From Elmis aenea (taxonomy: Eukaryota > Arthropoda > Insecta > Coleoptera > Elmidae): a stretch of DNA of 64,000 bases. Shown piece after piece: positions 33,690 through 44,607 of this stretch (within the stretch, counting starts at the first letter, position 1; each line of letters opens with the position of its first letter). The notes beneath the pieces were generated by a model. That model did no database searches. It was not told the DNA's origin and was given only the letters and a program-made list of their open reading frames with translations. The position numbers were made by a program, and so were the translations under genes. Location: NCBI GenBank assembly GCA_947652605.1, contig CANTFG010000253.1, forward strand, positions 1 to 64,000, in the 5' to 3' direction.

Positions 33690-34603
33690 AATAGTGATTT
33701 TGGTGTCAGTGGCGGACGCTGAATTTTTTTTTTACCTAAGATAGGTACCCAAGATATTTAATTGTTTGCGTCTGTTCACAGGTTCACACCAAAGCGCTGT
33801 TTAGCGCTCCATACACTTTGTGCGAAGTTGTTAAGATTCTGTAGAAGCGTATAAGGGCCGTGTTAACAAAGCGGAAGCGCAGAAACCGGAAGAGCCGTTA
33901 CCCGTGCGCTCCTACGACACAGCCACCGAAACTAAATAGTCGGTAGTTTACCCAGGAAAAAATTACACTAGCGATTAGCTTTCGTCTTCGTTCAGTGTCA
34001 CTCGAGTCAGGTGTCGGAGGCAGACAACAACACATGTGTAGTTTGTGCCCGTCCTGTTCGCGGTAATCACGTTTGGACCCCATTTAGTCACGTTCCAGGT
34101 GGGGCGTGAGGTCTGTTTCGTTTGAAAATTTCTTCGTGTTCGCCAAACACTTATTAATTGCGTGCTTAATTACATAAATTTAGGAGATTGCTGTGCAGAA
34201 ATATAAACATCGCTTAATAAATTATTGAGAGAGCTCGCAGTAGTTTGGCGAAAAAACTTTTCGTTAAATAAGTAAGTGGTAGATGTACGAAAGGACGTGC
34301 AGAGCGATTTTTTCAGCAATTTTCCGAGCTCGCCAGGAAACTTAAGTGAAATGTATGGGTACTTTTGGTCAGTATTGACCCGCTGAACAGATTTACCAGG
34401 AATAAGTAGAAATTATTGTCCGGCTTTCTTTCTATTTTCTCTTAAAAGAGAGTATTAATTTTATCTGAAACACTTTTAGTGTTGAATTTGCCTCGCGGGA
34501 ACAATATACCTGTCCAAGAATTTATTTCTCTGATTTATTATAATCACCGAAGTAAACTTGGAAGGAGCTAAAATTTTCAATTTATTTGTTGGCTAACTTG
34601 GAC
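33690..34603. other. GC-balanced, low-repeat segment, possibly host DNA
   Basis: Between 33770 and 34110 the composition rises and no transposon end is seen. Short motifs such as ttcagtgtcact (initiator-like) and caggtggggc (donor-like) occur near 33995 and 34097, but no coding frame is convincing. A cagtggcggacgctg string at about 33707 may be a hAT-end scrap. Confidence 0.3.
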
Positions 34604-34776
34604 GGTTTAAACAGGGCCGTGTCTAGGTGTTTTGGCGCCCGGGGCAAGAAAGAAAAATTGCGCCCCCTTTAAAAAAAAAATGGTTTCTCGGGCCTACTTG
34701 TTCGTGCGGGCTTGGAAAATGGGGCTCGTTTTAAAAAACACTTTATAAAACACATAAGTATGCACATATAATATTT

Positions 34777-34777
<1 letters not shown>

Positions 34778-34807
<30 letters not shown>

Positions 34808-36112
34808 GAAATCTTTATTTAGCTTTTAGCTAATTTTACATTATCTTAATGCTACTTATATTTATTTGTACATATTTTCTTAACTATTAAATCTTAATAT
34901 TATTTTTCACATATTCGAAACATAGTTTTTTAAAATTTGATATGGAAGTTGTTTGTTTAATTTCCACAGGTAATTCATTAAAAATCTTGAGCCCTTTGTA
35001 GTACAAGGCGTTCTGTGTATTTGTTTTCGTTAGTTTTGGTAGTCTAAAGTCGTCTTTGTTCCTGGTCTGGTATTCGTGAATGTTACAGTTTTGTATTAAA
35101 TTTTTAGTCATGTAACGTGGCAAAAAATTATTTATTGCCTTGTATATTAAAAAAAGGCAATTAAAAGTAATTTGTTGACGTATACTTAACCACTTTAAGG
35201 TATTAAGCATTTCGCTTATTTTAGTGTATCTCGAGCATTTTAAAATAACACGCATTCCTCTGTTTTGTTCTTTTGTTGTTTCTGCAATTTATTTAAGTCG
35301 CATTCATTGTATAAGAACAAAATACTCGCACAGTAATCGAAGTGTGGAGCAATTAGTGACCTATATACTGTAATTTTTGCTGAGAGGCTTAGCTTGTTTG
35401 TCAACCTACCTAGAAAACTAATTTTTTTCGCAACTTTTTTCACAATGTAATCCACATTGCAGTTAAACTTAAGTTTATTGTCTATCATAACGTCAAGATA
35501 TTTAATTTGCGAAACACATTCAAGTTCTTCATTATCTATTTTAACTTTAATGCTTACATCATTTGGTATTGGCCTGTTTCCTATTATCATAAATTTGGTT
35601 TTGTCTGTATTTAATTTTAATTTGTTAACTTTTAACCATTCTGATACAACGTGTAGGTTATTATTTATCCTATTAATAGCCGACTCTAGGTTGCTATCAG
35701 AAGCTGTGATTAATGTGTCATCTGCAAAGAGATTTACACTACAGTTTTTTATATTGTGTTCCAAATCATTTAAGTACAGCACAAAAAGTAAAGGACCCAA
35801 AACTGAACCTTGTGGTACACCTAGTGTGCTGATAATTTTTTCTGATTCTATATTGTTAAATTTAGTTTTTTGATAGCGAGTTGTTAGATAACTTTCAAAC
35901 CACCTGTTTTCGATTCCTCGTATGCCATATTGTTCCAGTTTTTTAATCAGCCTATTTCTATCTATGGTTTCAAATGCTCTTTTAAAGTCTAAAAATACCC
36001 TCACAATGTATTTGTTATTTTCAATTTGTTGCTTCCAATCAGCTAGCACAAGATTTAATGATGTTTCACATGAATGTTTGGCTCTGAAGCCGGATTGAGC
36101 GTCTGATAGTAA
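34778..36112 (-). mobile_element. LINE, 5'-truncated, same family group as 18095-20669
   Basis: A (TAA)n tail at 34778-34806 marks the 3' end. The encoded protein starts inside the reverse transcriptase finger region near 36112. The two LINE copies share order and wording of conserved blocks but differ at many residues, so they are different subfamilies. Confidence 0.85.
34887..36112 (-). pseudogene. LINE reverse transcriptase and C-terminal segment
   Basis: Reads DAQSGFRAKHSCETSLN at the 5' break, then GVPQGSVLGPLLF and catalytic FADDTLI in the 36049-35240 frame. A frameshift near 35255 moves to the 35255-34887 frame with TRNKDDFRLPK and YYKGLKIFNELP. The rest of the ORF, including the endonuclease, is missing. 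Confidence 0.9.
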
Positions 36113-36144
36113 AAGTAAATAAATAAATACTTCAATAGTTAAAC

Positions 36145-36431
36145 CAGGGCTGTGGAGTCGGAGTCGGAGTCGGAGTTTAGAAGGAATTTCTGGTCAGTGG
36201 AGTCGGAGTCGGAGTCGGAAAAAATGTACCGACTCCGACTCCGACTCCGGGTACAACAAAAAATTGCGAGATGGTCCTTTGCCGCAAAATTTAAGCTCAA
36301 ATTTTAAATAATTTTTTTATATTTCTTTTTTTTTTCTTATATTACACATCATAAAATGTCTTAGTATTTAATTTTGTCGGTGTCGGAGTCGGAGTCGAAG
36401 TCGACTTTTTTTTACCGACTCCGCAGCCCTG
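36145..36431. mobile_element. 'ggagtcggagtcgg' hAT-like MITE, 287 bp
   Basis: Inverted ends cagggctgtggagtcgg / ccgactccgcagccctg with an iterated gtcgga hexamer at both ends. Flanking 8-mers agttaaac and agttttag match poorly (5 of 8), so the hAT assignment rests mainly on the CAGGGCTG end. Confidence 0.75.
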
Positions 36432-36530
36432 AGTTTTAGATTTAACTTAAGGAACATTATTTTTTTAGGTCATGAGTCTTTCTACTGTTAGGTGTAGGAC
36501 TGTTGAATTGTGTTGTGCTGACTTTTTTCC

Positions 36531-37500
36531 GTGATCGCTTCTTTTTCTTTTCCTTTTATGCTTCTGGTATTCCAAGTACCTATTCTCATTTTGTCTTTCT
36601 TATCTCTATTTTTTATCATTTTTATTATCTCGTGCTTTGATTGCTATCTGTTTTTCCTTATTCATGTCCGTTTTTGTGTAGTGTTCGTGCCATTTTTTCC
36701 GCAACTTGTTTTCCGTCCTTAGTTTTTTGGGTCTGTTTTTTGCTGTAGCTCCTCTTTCTCTTTATTCCATAGCCAGATGCTATTATCTACGATGAGTTTT
36801 TGATAAGCTACTCTGACTTTTTTGCCCTTTTTTCTTTCTTTTTCTGCCTCTTCTCTGATTTTTCTTTGTATTTCTCTTTCTTTTACTGTTAGGTCATTGT
36901 CTATGTAAACGTTTTGACATTTTAATTTGCTCTTATACTGCATTATCTTTATTTTATTTTACTCCCATTTACTTGTCATTGCTATTGTCATACTTTTGCC
37001 ATATTTTCGACCCACCACATACATCTGTTTGATATTTACTTTGACTCCTAAATTTTGATCTAGAAATTCTTCGATACCTGCTGTACCGTTATTTTCATCA
37101 AATTTTGCTCCCTTTATCACAATTTTATATTTCTTTCCTTTTTTCCTGTTTTTTCTATTCTGTTTTCTAAGCTAAGCATATTTTTTCTAAGCTCTTTGTT
37201 TACTTTTTTTGTTGCAATAAATTCCTCCCTAAATGCTTTTTGTTCTTCCCTTATCTTTTTAACTTCTTCCACCAATTTAATTAACCAATTACTTTTACTA
37301 ATTCCTCCATTTGCTTTTCTTCCGTTGAACCTTTGGTTTTTGCTTGATCTGGTGATCTGATTACTGGTTTGTACGTTCTGTATATTCCGCCTTCTTCTTT
37401 GTTTTTCTCTTGCTCTTTATTGTCTCTTTTCCTTTTATCACTACTACCACTAGCTTTAAAAAATTTCTCCATGGATAATATTTAATTTTATTTAAATTAT
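36531..37500 (-). mobile_element. LINE 5' region (ORF1 and start of ORF2)
   Basis: Minus strand, 5' end near 37500 with ATG at 37472. ORF1 fills 37472-36719. It is followed by MRIGTWNTRSIKGKEKE near 36585-36531, the start of an APE endonuclease (family form xIGTWNVRSL). The remainder of ORF2 is absent. No target duplication was found at either side. Confidence 0.75.
36719..37472 (-). pseudogene. LINE ORF1 protein (coiled coil plus RRM-like), frameshifted
   Basis: A charged N-terminus (MEKFFKASGSSDKRKR) leads to a Lys/Glu-rich, coiled-coil-like stretch (AFREEFIATKKVNKELR). An RRM-like block follows (KIVIKGAKFDEN, MYVVGRKYGKSM), then DNDLTVKEREIQRKIREEA, recalling L1-type ORF1 C-terminal domains. 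Three partial frames are needed, with stops near 37130 and 36955. ORF1 proteins bind LINE RNA; this copy is dead. Confidence 0.65.
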
Positions 37501-37864
37501 TTATACGATTATATTTTAAAATTTAATTCACTACACAGTCATTGGTTTAATGTGCTTACACTATCACTATTACTTGAAGCGTTATTGAGTTTATTACGCT
37601 ACGCTACGTCAGCTTTCTATACCTCATACGCCGTACGTTATTTACTTGTTAATAACAATTTACAATGTAGATAAAAGGACTAAAGGAAGAGGGGACGCGC
37701 CAATAAACTTTGCCTAGGACACAAAATAATTTCGCGCTGGTACTACGTAACGTAGATACCTCCAAAAAAAGAAGACGTCAATGACGATTTTGGCGCCTCC
37801 TGATTTCGGCGCCCGGGGCGAGCGCCCCCTTCGCCCGCCCCTAAACACGGCTCTGGGTTTAAAC

Positions 37865-37990
37865 CAGTGGTCGCCAAACTCATCATGCATGGGAGCTACT
37901 TTAAACTTTAAGTCAATGCTGTCCAACTTCTATATCAATGCGGGCCACAATTGATTATGAATTCTAATAGACTAAAGGCAATATTTTACA
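37865..37990 (+). mobile_element. hAT left-end fragment
   Basis: Starts cagtggtcgccaaactc next to the TSD of the preceding element. The wording, with a later cgggccacaa, is typical of hAT ends, but no right end was found. A second cagggtcctgcattaagg end-like string follows at about 37990. Confidence 0.4.
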
Positions 37991-38113
37991 GGGTCCTGCA
38001 TTAAGGCGTCGGGCTTTCATAGCGCCCCGCCCGTAGGAGATAGAAAAAAACTTAAATACATCAAATTATTGGTTTGAAAAGATCTACGTCTTAAAATTAT
38101 TTTCAACTATACA

Positions 38114-38754
38114 GGGTGTCCCATTTTTGCGCTATAACAAAAACAAAGATTTTTTTTAATGGAACAACCTGTATATATTTAGGTCTTCGAATGTCATTTT
38201 TTAACCTCTGCATGAATGTCTGTTCACTTTTTGATTTTGTGTCAGTGTTGCAAACTTATAATTTTTTTTCCGAAAAATCTCACATAAGCAGGCTTAACTT
38301 TAAAAAATCGTAGCAACCTCGTTTCTTGAAGTTAAGAAATAAGTTTTAGCAATACTGTTAGTCCGGTTGGGAGCAACATTTTAATAATAAAAAATTTAAA
38401 TTTAGTGATACAGGGTGTTCACAAAAAATTGCCAAACTTTCCAAACTTCAAAGTGACAAATGTAACCACTCTTATTTTATTTCGCTCTTCCATAGCTTTT
38501 TTCTCCTCTTCAATTTTTATAGGGGTTGTCCTATGTCTAAAACCCGTAGTTGTTGAGATATTTAATACTTTTCGAAAAAGTAGTCATTTAATTGCATTTT
38601 TATGCACCGAAGTAGGCCGCGCCGATGCAAAACAAATGCCAAAATGTAAGCAAATTAATGTCAACTTGACATTTGAATAATTTTTTTTACATCGAAACGT
38701 AAAACGGGTTTTATTCCGAATTTATAAACAGTTAAAAAAACTAACTCCGTGCGC
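38114..38754 (+). mobile_element. Two foldback left-end fragments
   Basis: CAGGGTGTCCC after TA at about 38114 and CAGGGTGTTCAC at about 38411 are canonical left ends. Neither has a matching right end before 38755. Open frames here are incidental. Confidence 0.4.
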
Positions 38755-41700
38755 ACAAAGAACCTGAAAGTGATAATTTACGATAGATTATTTTTAACAA
38801 CTACCATTTTTGAGATATTACCCCTAACTTCATTTTTTCTTATGGGCCGCGAAGTTGGCTATTGGATAGTTAAATGTGCATTTTTTATGCTTTTTAAAAT
38901 GTGATATTACTTGGTACATCTATTTTTGAAATAAGTCACAAAATGAAGAAAAATCGTATTTTACTCATTACTGATCAAGCTATACAGGGTGAGTCACGAC
39001 AGACGCGTCGGAGTTTTGTGGACAAACGGTTTATATTTTCCAATTTCTGTCGCTGTTAGATTATGTAAGTCAATAAGGGCTACATTTTAAAAATATTTTC
39101 AAATATACAGGGTGCTCCAAAAAAGAGTGGCATATCAAAGTTATACTTTTTCTTATGGAACGCCCTGTATATTTTTACATTTTTGAAGTCCCCTTTAAAT
39201 TTAATTCAAGAAATGTATAAGGTTATATGGGTCTAAAGTCAACCGTTCTCGTGAAAATAGCATTTTCATGAAAATACAGTATTTTCAAAAATTTTGAACA
39301 TTTGAAAACTTTGACAAGTCTGAAGAAATTCGCTTGAAGATAAGATTGACAATAGGTTATGTAACACTTTGCGCCACCTACATTTATAAAATATTATACA
39401 AGGCGTTTTTTACGCTTGGTCAAACTTGTGAAACTTTAAACATCGATAACTCTTTTTTTTTAAATACAACACCCTATATTTTGTTACGCCGTCTTATAGA
39501 AAATTTAATTCTCTTTCGAAAAAATAAAGGCTGTTTTTCACCTAAAATTGATATTTATCGAGATATCGCAATTTTATTGTTAATTATTATGGCAAAGTAA
39601 TATTTTCAAGTAGGCTATGAAGGTAGACAGCGCTAATTTGAAACAATTGAAAGAAAAAACAAGACACTTATAATTTTGTCGTTTGCCTACACATTTTTGA
39701 CATTTTTTTATAAGAAAGTTGTAGATTTACCATTTTTACGTTTAAATATAGGTTTCTCATCAGGGCCACAATATTTTTCATATAATTGAGTTTAATCGTT
39801 TGCCAAGTCCTAAAAACCGATGCGATTGATAATTTATTAGGTACGAGAACAGAACGCTGAGTAAAAAAAAAGTAATACTACTGACTTGTCTAATTTTACA
39901 TTAAAAAAAAACAACATGGTTGGTACTGTTTTCGGTAGAGTGTCGTAGTATCGTATCGTAAACAGACAAAAAATGGTTTATAGGATTTAGTAATCATCTT
40001 ATACTGGTCCAATAAATAAATGCATAAATAATTTAAAAAAATCTCTATTTAAACATAAGTAGGTATGGTAAAACTACAACTTTCCTATAAAAATTTGTCA
40101 AAAGTGTGTAGTCAAACGATAAAATTATAAGTGTCTTGTTTTTTCTTTTAATTGTTTCAAATTAGCGCTGTCTACCTTCATAGCCTACTTGAAAATATTA
40201 CTTTGCCCTAATAATTAACAATAAAATCGCGATATCTCGAAAAATATCAATTTTAGGTGAAAAACAGCCTTAATGTTTTCGAAAGAGAATTAAATTTTCT
40301 ATAAGACGGACTAAAAAAATATAGGGTGTTGTATTTAAAAAAAATGAGTTATCGATGTTTAAAGTTTCACAAGTTTGACCAAGCGTAAAAAACGCCCTGT
40401 ATAATATTTTATTAATGTAGGTGATGCAAAGTGTTAGATAACCTATTGTCAATCTTATCTCCAAGCGAATTTCTTCAGACTTGTCAAAGTTTTCAAATGT
40501 TCAAAATTTTTGAAAATACTGTATTTTCATGAAAATGCAATTTTCACAAGAACGGTTGACTTTAGACCCATATAACTTTATACATTTTTTGAATTAAATT
40601 TAAAGAGAAATCCAAAAATGTAAAAATATACAGGGTGTTCTATAAGAAAAAATATAACTTTGATATGCCACTCTTTTTTGGAGCACCCTGTATATTTGAA
40701 AATATTTTTGAAATGTAGCCCTTATTGACTTACATAATCTAACAGCGACAGAAATTGGAAAATATAAACCGTTTGCCCATAAAACTCCGACGCGTCCGTC
40801 GTGACTCACCCTGTATATAAAAATAAAAACAAAAGCAGCTAATTAAATGTCAAGTGACAGTTACCATTTGTCTGCGGTACCTTTTATTAGAATTGTTTAG
40901 TATTGTTGTGTAATTCGATAGTCTTTGTGGTAATTGTTATAATGATGGCTACATTAAAAAAAAAACGAAAAATTTGACATGTTGAGATGCTACATTCTTT
41001 GCCATAAAAACTGTGTAGAAGCTAAGCGAATATAATTAGAGCTACATCCCGAGAAAAGGCAACGAAGGATGCGTAATAACAAAAATTTGGAAATAAATGT
41101 AAAAGAATATGTTTTTTTCGACAAACCAACCAAAAATCCAAAACAAATCAATAATTAATTTGAATTATTTATTTTACACAGTTTCTATTGCAAATAACGT
41201 ATCAATTCAACATAAAATTTTTTTAATTAGGTAGTTGTAAATGTGCCCATAATTATATGATAACAAATTTGCTAAAAAGACTATCGAATTACACAACAAT
41301 ACTAAACAATACTGATAAATGATACCGCAGACAAATGGTACCTAACTCTCATTTGACATTTAATTAGTTGTATATTGTTTTTATTTTCGTGGATAGCTTG
41401 ATAAGTGATGGGTAAAATACGATTTTTCTCGATTTTGTGACTTATTTATAAAAATAAATGTAGCAAGTAATATCTCATTTTAAAGAGAAAAAAAAAGCAC
41501 ATTCAACTATTTTATAGCCAATTTCACGGCCCATAAGAAAAAATGAAGTTAGGGGTAATATCTCAAAAATGGTAGTTAAAAATAATCTAAAATAACAGTT
41601 ACATTTTCCATTAAAAAGTACCTTAAAAAAGTACAAATAAAATTGTTCTAATGATTAAGACAAAAAAGTTATGAGAGGAAAAAGAAATTCGACATTTTCA

Positions 41701-41860
41701 TATTTTTTGCTATAACATCTGAAGCACGAGAAATTTTGTACTTTTAAAAATTGATTGTGGCTCCTCTCATACCAAGGAATAATTCATCTAATTTAAACAA
41801 ACCTGTATCTCTTATAATAAGCGAGATCCCCATGCTTGAAATGTAATCTGGGACACCCTG
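38755..41860. mobile_element. Family-7 foldback, left arm truncated, carrying a nested element
   Basis: Right arm and terminus (41380-41860, ending GGGACACCCTG then TA) match 48693-50204. Left arm survives only from about 38755 to 38984. The centre (40814-41380) includes an inner palindrome around gacagttaccatttgtctg. A family-8 element sits at 38985-40813. Confidence 0.8.
38985..40813. mobile_element. Family-8 foldback element (1.83 kb)
   Basis: TA-flanked palindrome starting CAGGGTGAGTCACGAC. Each arm is about 800 bp and contains a 60-bp module with its own CAGGG...CCCTG ends and TA flanks (39108-39167 and 40631-40690). The open frames (39334-39600, 40270-40464) are mirror images across the palindrome, not genes. 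Confidence 0.85.
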
Positions 41861-41867
41861 TATACGC

Positions 41868-42020
41868 GTCATTAGACAGATCTAGACTTACGGAGTTGAG
41901 CTCTGGGGCTGTGCAGCCAAATCTCATATAGAAAATATAGTACAGAGAACTCAACACTATACAAGAAAAACATTATAAGATATTTTGTATAGAAATTTGC
42001 ATCGTGTCACACGGGCTTAA
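41868..42020 (+). pseudogene. Jockey-type LINE C-terminal fragment
   Basis: Reads LTYGVELWGCAAKSHIENI and VQRTQ before degenerating, matching the conserved LTYGxQLWGxAxxSNIxxIQRxQ block at the C-terminus of Jockey-like reverse transcriptases. Only about 50 residues remain and stops follow. Confidence 0.65.
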
Positions 42021-42917
42021 AGACTAAAAAGAAAAAAATTTGTGAGACTGATTGCGTTTGCACCCGGTATAAGTTAATGTTGTTTTAAAGACGCAACAAA
42101 AAGTGGTTTCAAACTGATCTGATTCATTTTCCCTTAAATGCAGAAACTTATCTGAACGTTTAGTAATAATCGATAACGTAATTTTCTATACAAATTCCGT
42201 CCGACTTCTTTATACTTGAACTGCTGTAAAGATATCGGTAATGTTATATCTAAATTCCGTTGAACTTTCTTTATATATTCGCCCCTATATTTAAATTAGG
42301 GTTAGAGTCAGAAGTTCCCAAACAATATATTTTTTTTCGAGTTAATTATTGTCACAGTAATATTTTACCTACATTTAATAATTTAAAGTAGATAAAATAA
42401 AGTTCATTGAGAGGTTCTTATACAAAATGTGGTTAGAGCAGTGAATGAAGAACATAAAGTTGCGTATAGAAAGTGTTTCTACAATATCACTTGAAACAAA
42501 AAAATTTAAACCCATTTTTTTTCTGGATAATTTATTCACTAACTGTTGGTAAATACTTTTCTTTTCAGATTTGAAATCAGCACAAAATTCTATGGTCATC
42601 GCTTGGGATGTATAATGCCAGTGTTCGAGTTTTGTCTATCAACGAAATATTTGTAGTTAATGTTTGTAGATATCGTGCTGTAATTTTTGAAAGTAATGAA
42701 CTGTGAGTTATTCAGCGTTTTTTAAAAAATATTTAGTTTTATACGTCTGCTTAGCTGATAAACACAATGCATTATTTTTTAGGAAGAAGGTCTATGTCAC
42801 AGCTTGTCATGGATCATGGGGTCCAAAAATTTGTCTCAATGGCTCTGATTATGAATAATGATGACAAATATTGTTACAGTATTGTGGCCGCACTGTTGGG
42901 AAAGAGTGCTTATTACT
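42021..42917. other. Unassigned
   Basis: No domain or terminus recognised. The frame 42375-42599 (minus) has no known match. Confidence 0.3.
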
Positions 42918-42925
42918 CTTATATT

Positions 42926-44117
42926 CAGGGACTAAAAACGAAAAAAATTCCGTTCGTTTCTGTTCGGAACGAAAACGAAATATATCGTTTTCGTTCTTTT
43001 CGTTCTAATCGAAAAAATTCTTTTTTCGTTTTCGTGAACCGAAATAACGGTTAAAACCGGTTTTACAATATTTTTTTTTGTCGCCAAAAAATCTTTTTTT
43101 TTTCTAGTCACCACGACCCTCTATTAATACGATAACAATATTTGCGTCTCAACTAAAATATAAACGATGACGATGGGGTTTGATGCTCACGGACAGCATA
43201 TTTTAGACTGGCGAATCATCGCCATATTAAATTTACCAAATCGTTAAACACATTAACATTTAACCATTTTATTAAGTTTAACACCCGTAAGGTGCAAAAA
43301 CAACGTGATTAGGTTAAATTAGACACACGGTCTTTATCTAAAAATATGAAAATATAGCAAGTGCTGTTTTAAATTTGTTTAGTACTAAAAATCTATGCAT
43401 TTGAATTAAATAAGATCCTGCTGTAATTATTTAAAAAGACAAAAAAATGAATTCAAGTGGATAATTTACTAAATGTTATAAATAAAAAAGATATTAAAAA
43501 AAACTTATATTAACTTGAAATGTACTCTAACTTAAAAGTTTGTACATACCATACAATATACATTTTCATTTTTCACATTCCGTTAAATCTTACTAGCAAC
43601 ACATCTTCCAATAAATCTTCTTTTACATTAGTCCTTTTCGAAGTAAAAATAAATTTTACTATTATTATGTCTAAACGCAAATAAAACGTACACATAGATA
43701 ATAAATATCCAATTAAGTGTATATTCTAATCTAAAAAACAAATTAGAAATAGAGAATATCTGTACCGTTAATTGTGTTACCCGAAATTGCAAGTATAAAC
43801 AATAAAGTTGTTAATACATATTCACGTACTAAATATATGGAGAAAAGTGAAGCTCACTTATTTCAAGTGAGATTTTTTTACTGCCTCGTGGAGTCTTCCC
43901 AGCACAGAAGGTAAATTCGCGTTTGTGTTTAACAAATAAAATTTAAATAGCGACAAAACCGGTTAAAACCGGTTAAAACCGGTTTTGGAAAATATTTATT
44001 TCGTTTTCGTTCTTGAACGAAAAATAATAATTTCGTTTTCGTTTTCGTTTTCGTTCTTAAAAAAATTTCGGTTAATTTCGTTTAACGTTTTCGTTTTCGT
44101 TCCGTTCTCAGTCCCTG
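42926..44117. mobile_element. hAT-like 'cgttttcg' element, complete, perfect 8-bp duplication
   Basis: Ends cagggactaaaaacg and the inverse of ctcagtccctg, with cttatatt at 42918-42925 and 44118-44125. Both ends are dense in ttttcgtt-type hexamers and aaccggtt strings, and the interior is AT-rich with no transposase. The truncated relative is at 7233-8460, and a scrap of the same right end is at 60231-60280. Confidence 0.9.
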
Positions 44118-44125
44118 CTTATATT

Positions 44126-44495
44126 TATTGTTGATACTTATGGCTCGTGATCGTCTTTGTAACGTGGTTGGACCCTCAAACGTTGTTTTCCGTAGTACAC
44201 AGGTCTAGAGCAATTAGTACACAGTAAGAAACAAATAAAACAACAATTTTAACAACAAACTCCTTTATTTCTCGACTGGCTGTATATTCCTCGGTGATTG
44301 GTTCTTAACTACTCCAGCGCTACTGTCCTCACAACTTGGCCCTTTTGAAGTGCTACATGTTTCAGTAACTGATGCGTCAGCATTTGTTCCAATGTCATTC
44401 ATTTAAAAGTAAATGAATTAACACTGAGGTAAAATAAAATATTTGATACCAGGCAGGGTATCACAATATGTAAAAATCCATTCTACTGCATTATA
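44126..44495. other. Unassigned
   Basis: Somewhat GC-richer than neighbours; no recognised feature. Confidence 0.3.
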
Positions 44496-44607
44496 CAGGG
44501 TGCTCCAAATTTGATGGTATTACATGGGTATCTCGCTTAATAGTCAAGACAGAGAAACAGTTAAATTAAAGTTATTAGCGAAAAACTGATTAGGATCAAC
44601 CCTTATA

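Larger units (their letters stand above)
34612..37855. mobile_element. hAT-type element with 8-bp duplication, host to three insertions
   Basis: Ends cagggccgtgtctaggtg and the inverse of cacggctctg are inverted repeats; both inner ends carry ggcgcccggggc. The 8-mer ggtttaaa flanks exactly (34604-34611, 37856-37863). No hAT transposase seen; the interior holds LINE 34778-36112, a MITE 36145-36431 and LINE ORF1 36531-37472. Confidence 0.85.

Noticed and set aside
38116..40809. Pairs of small frames repeated on opposite strands
   Set aside because: Mirror images generated by the palindrome arms.
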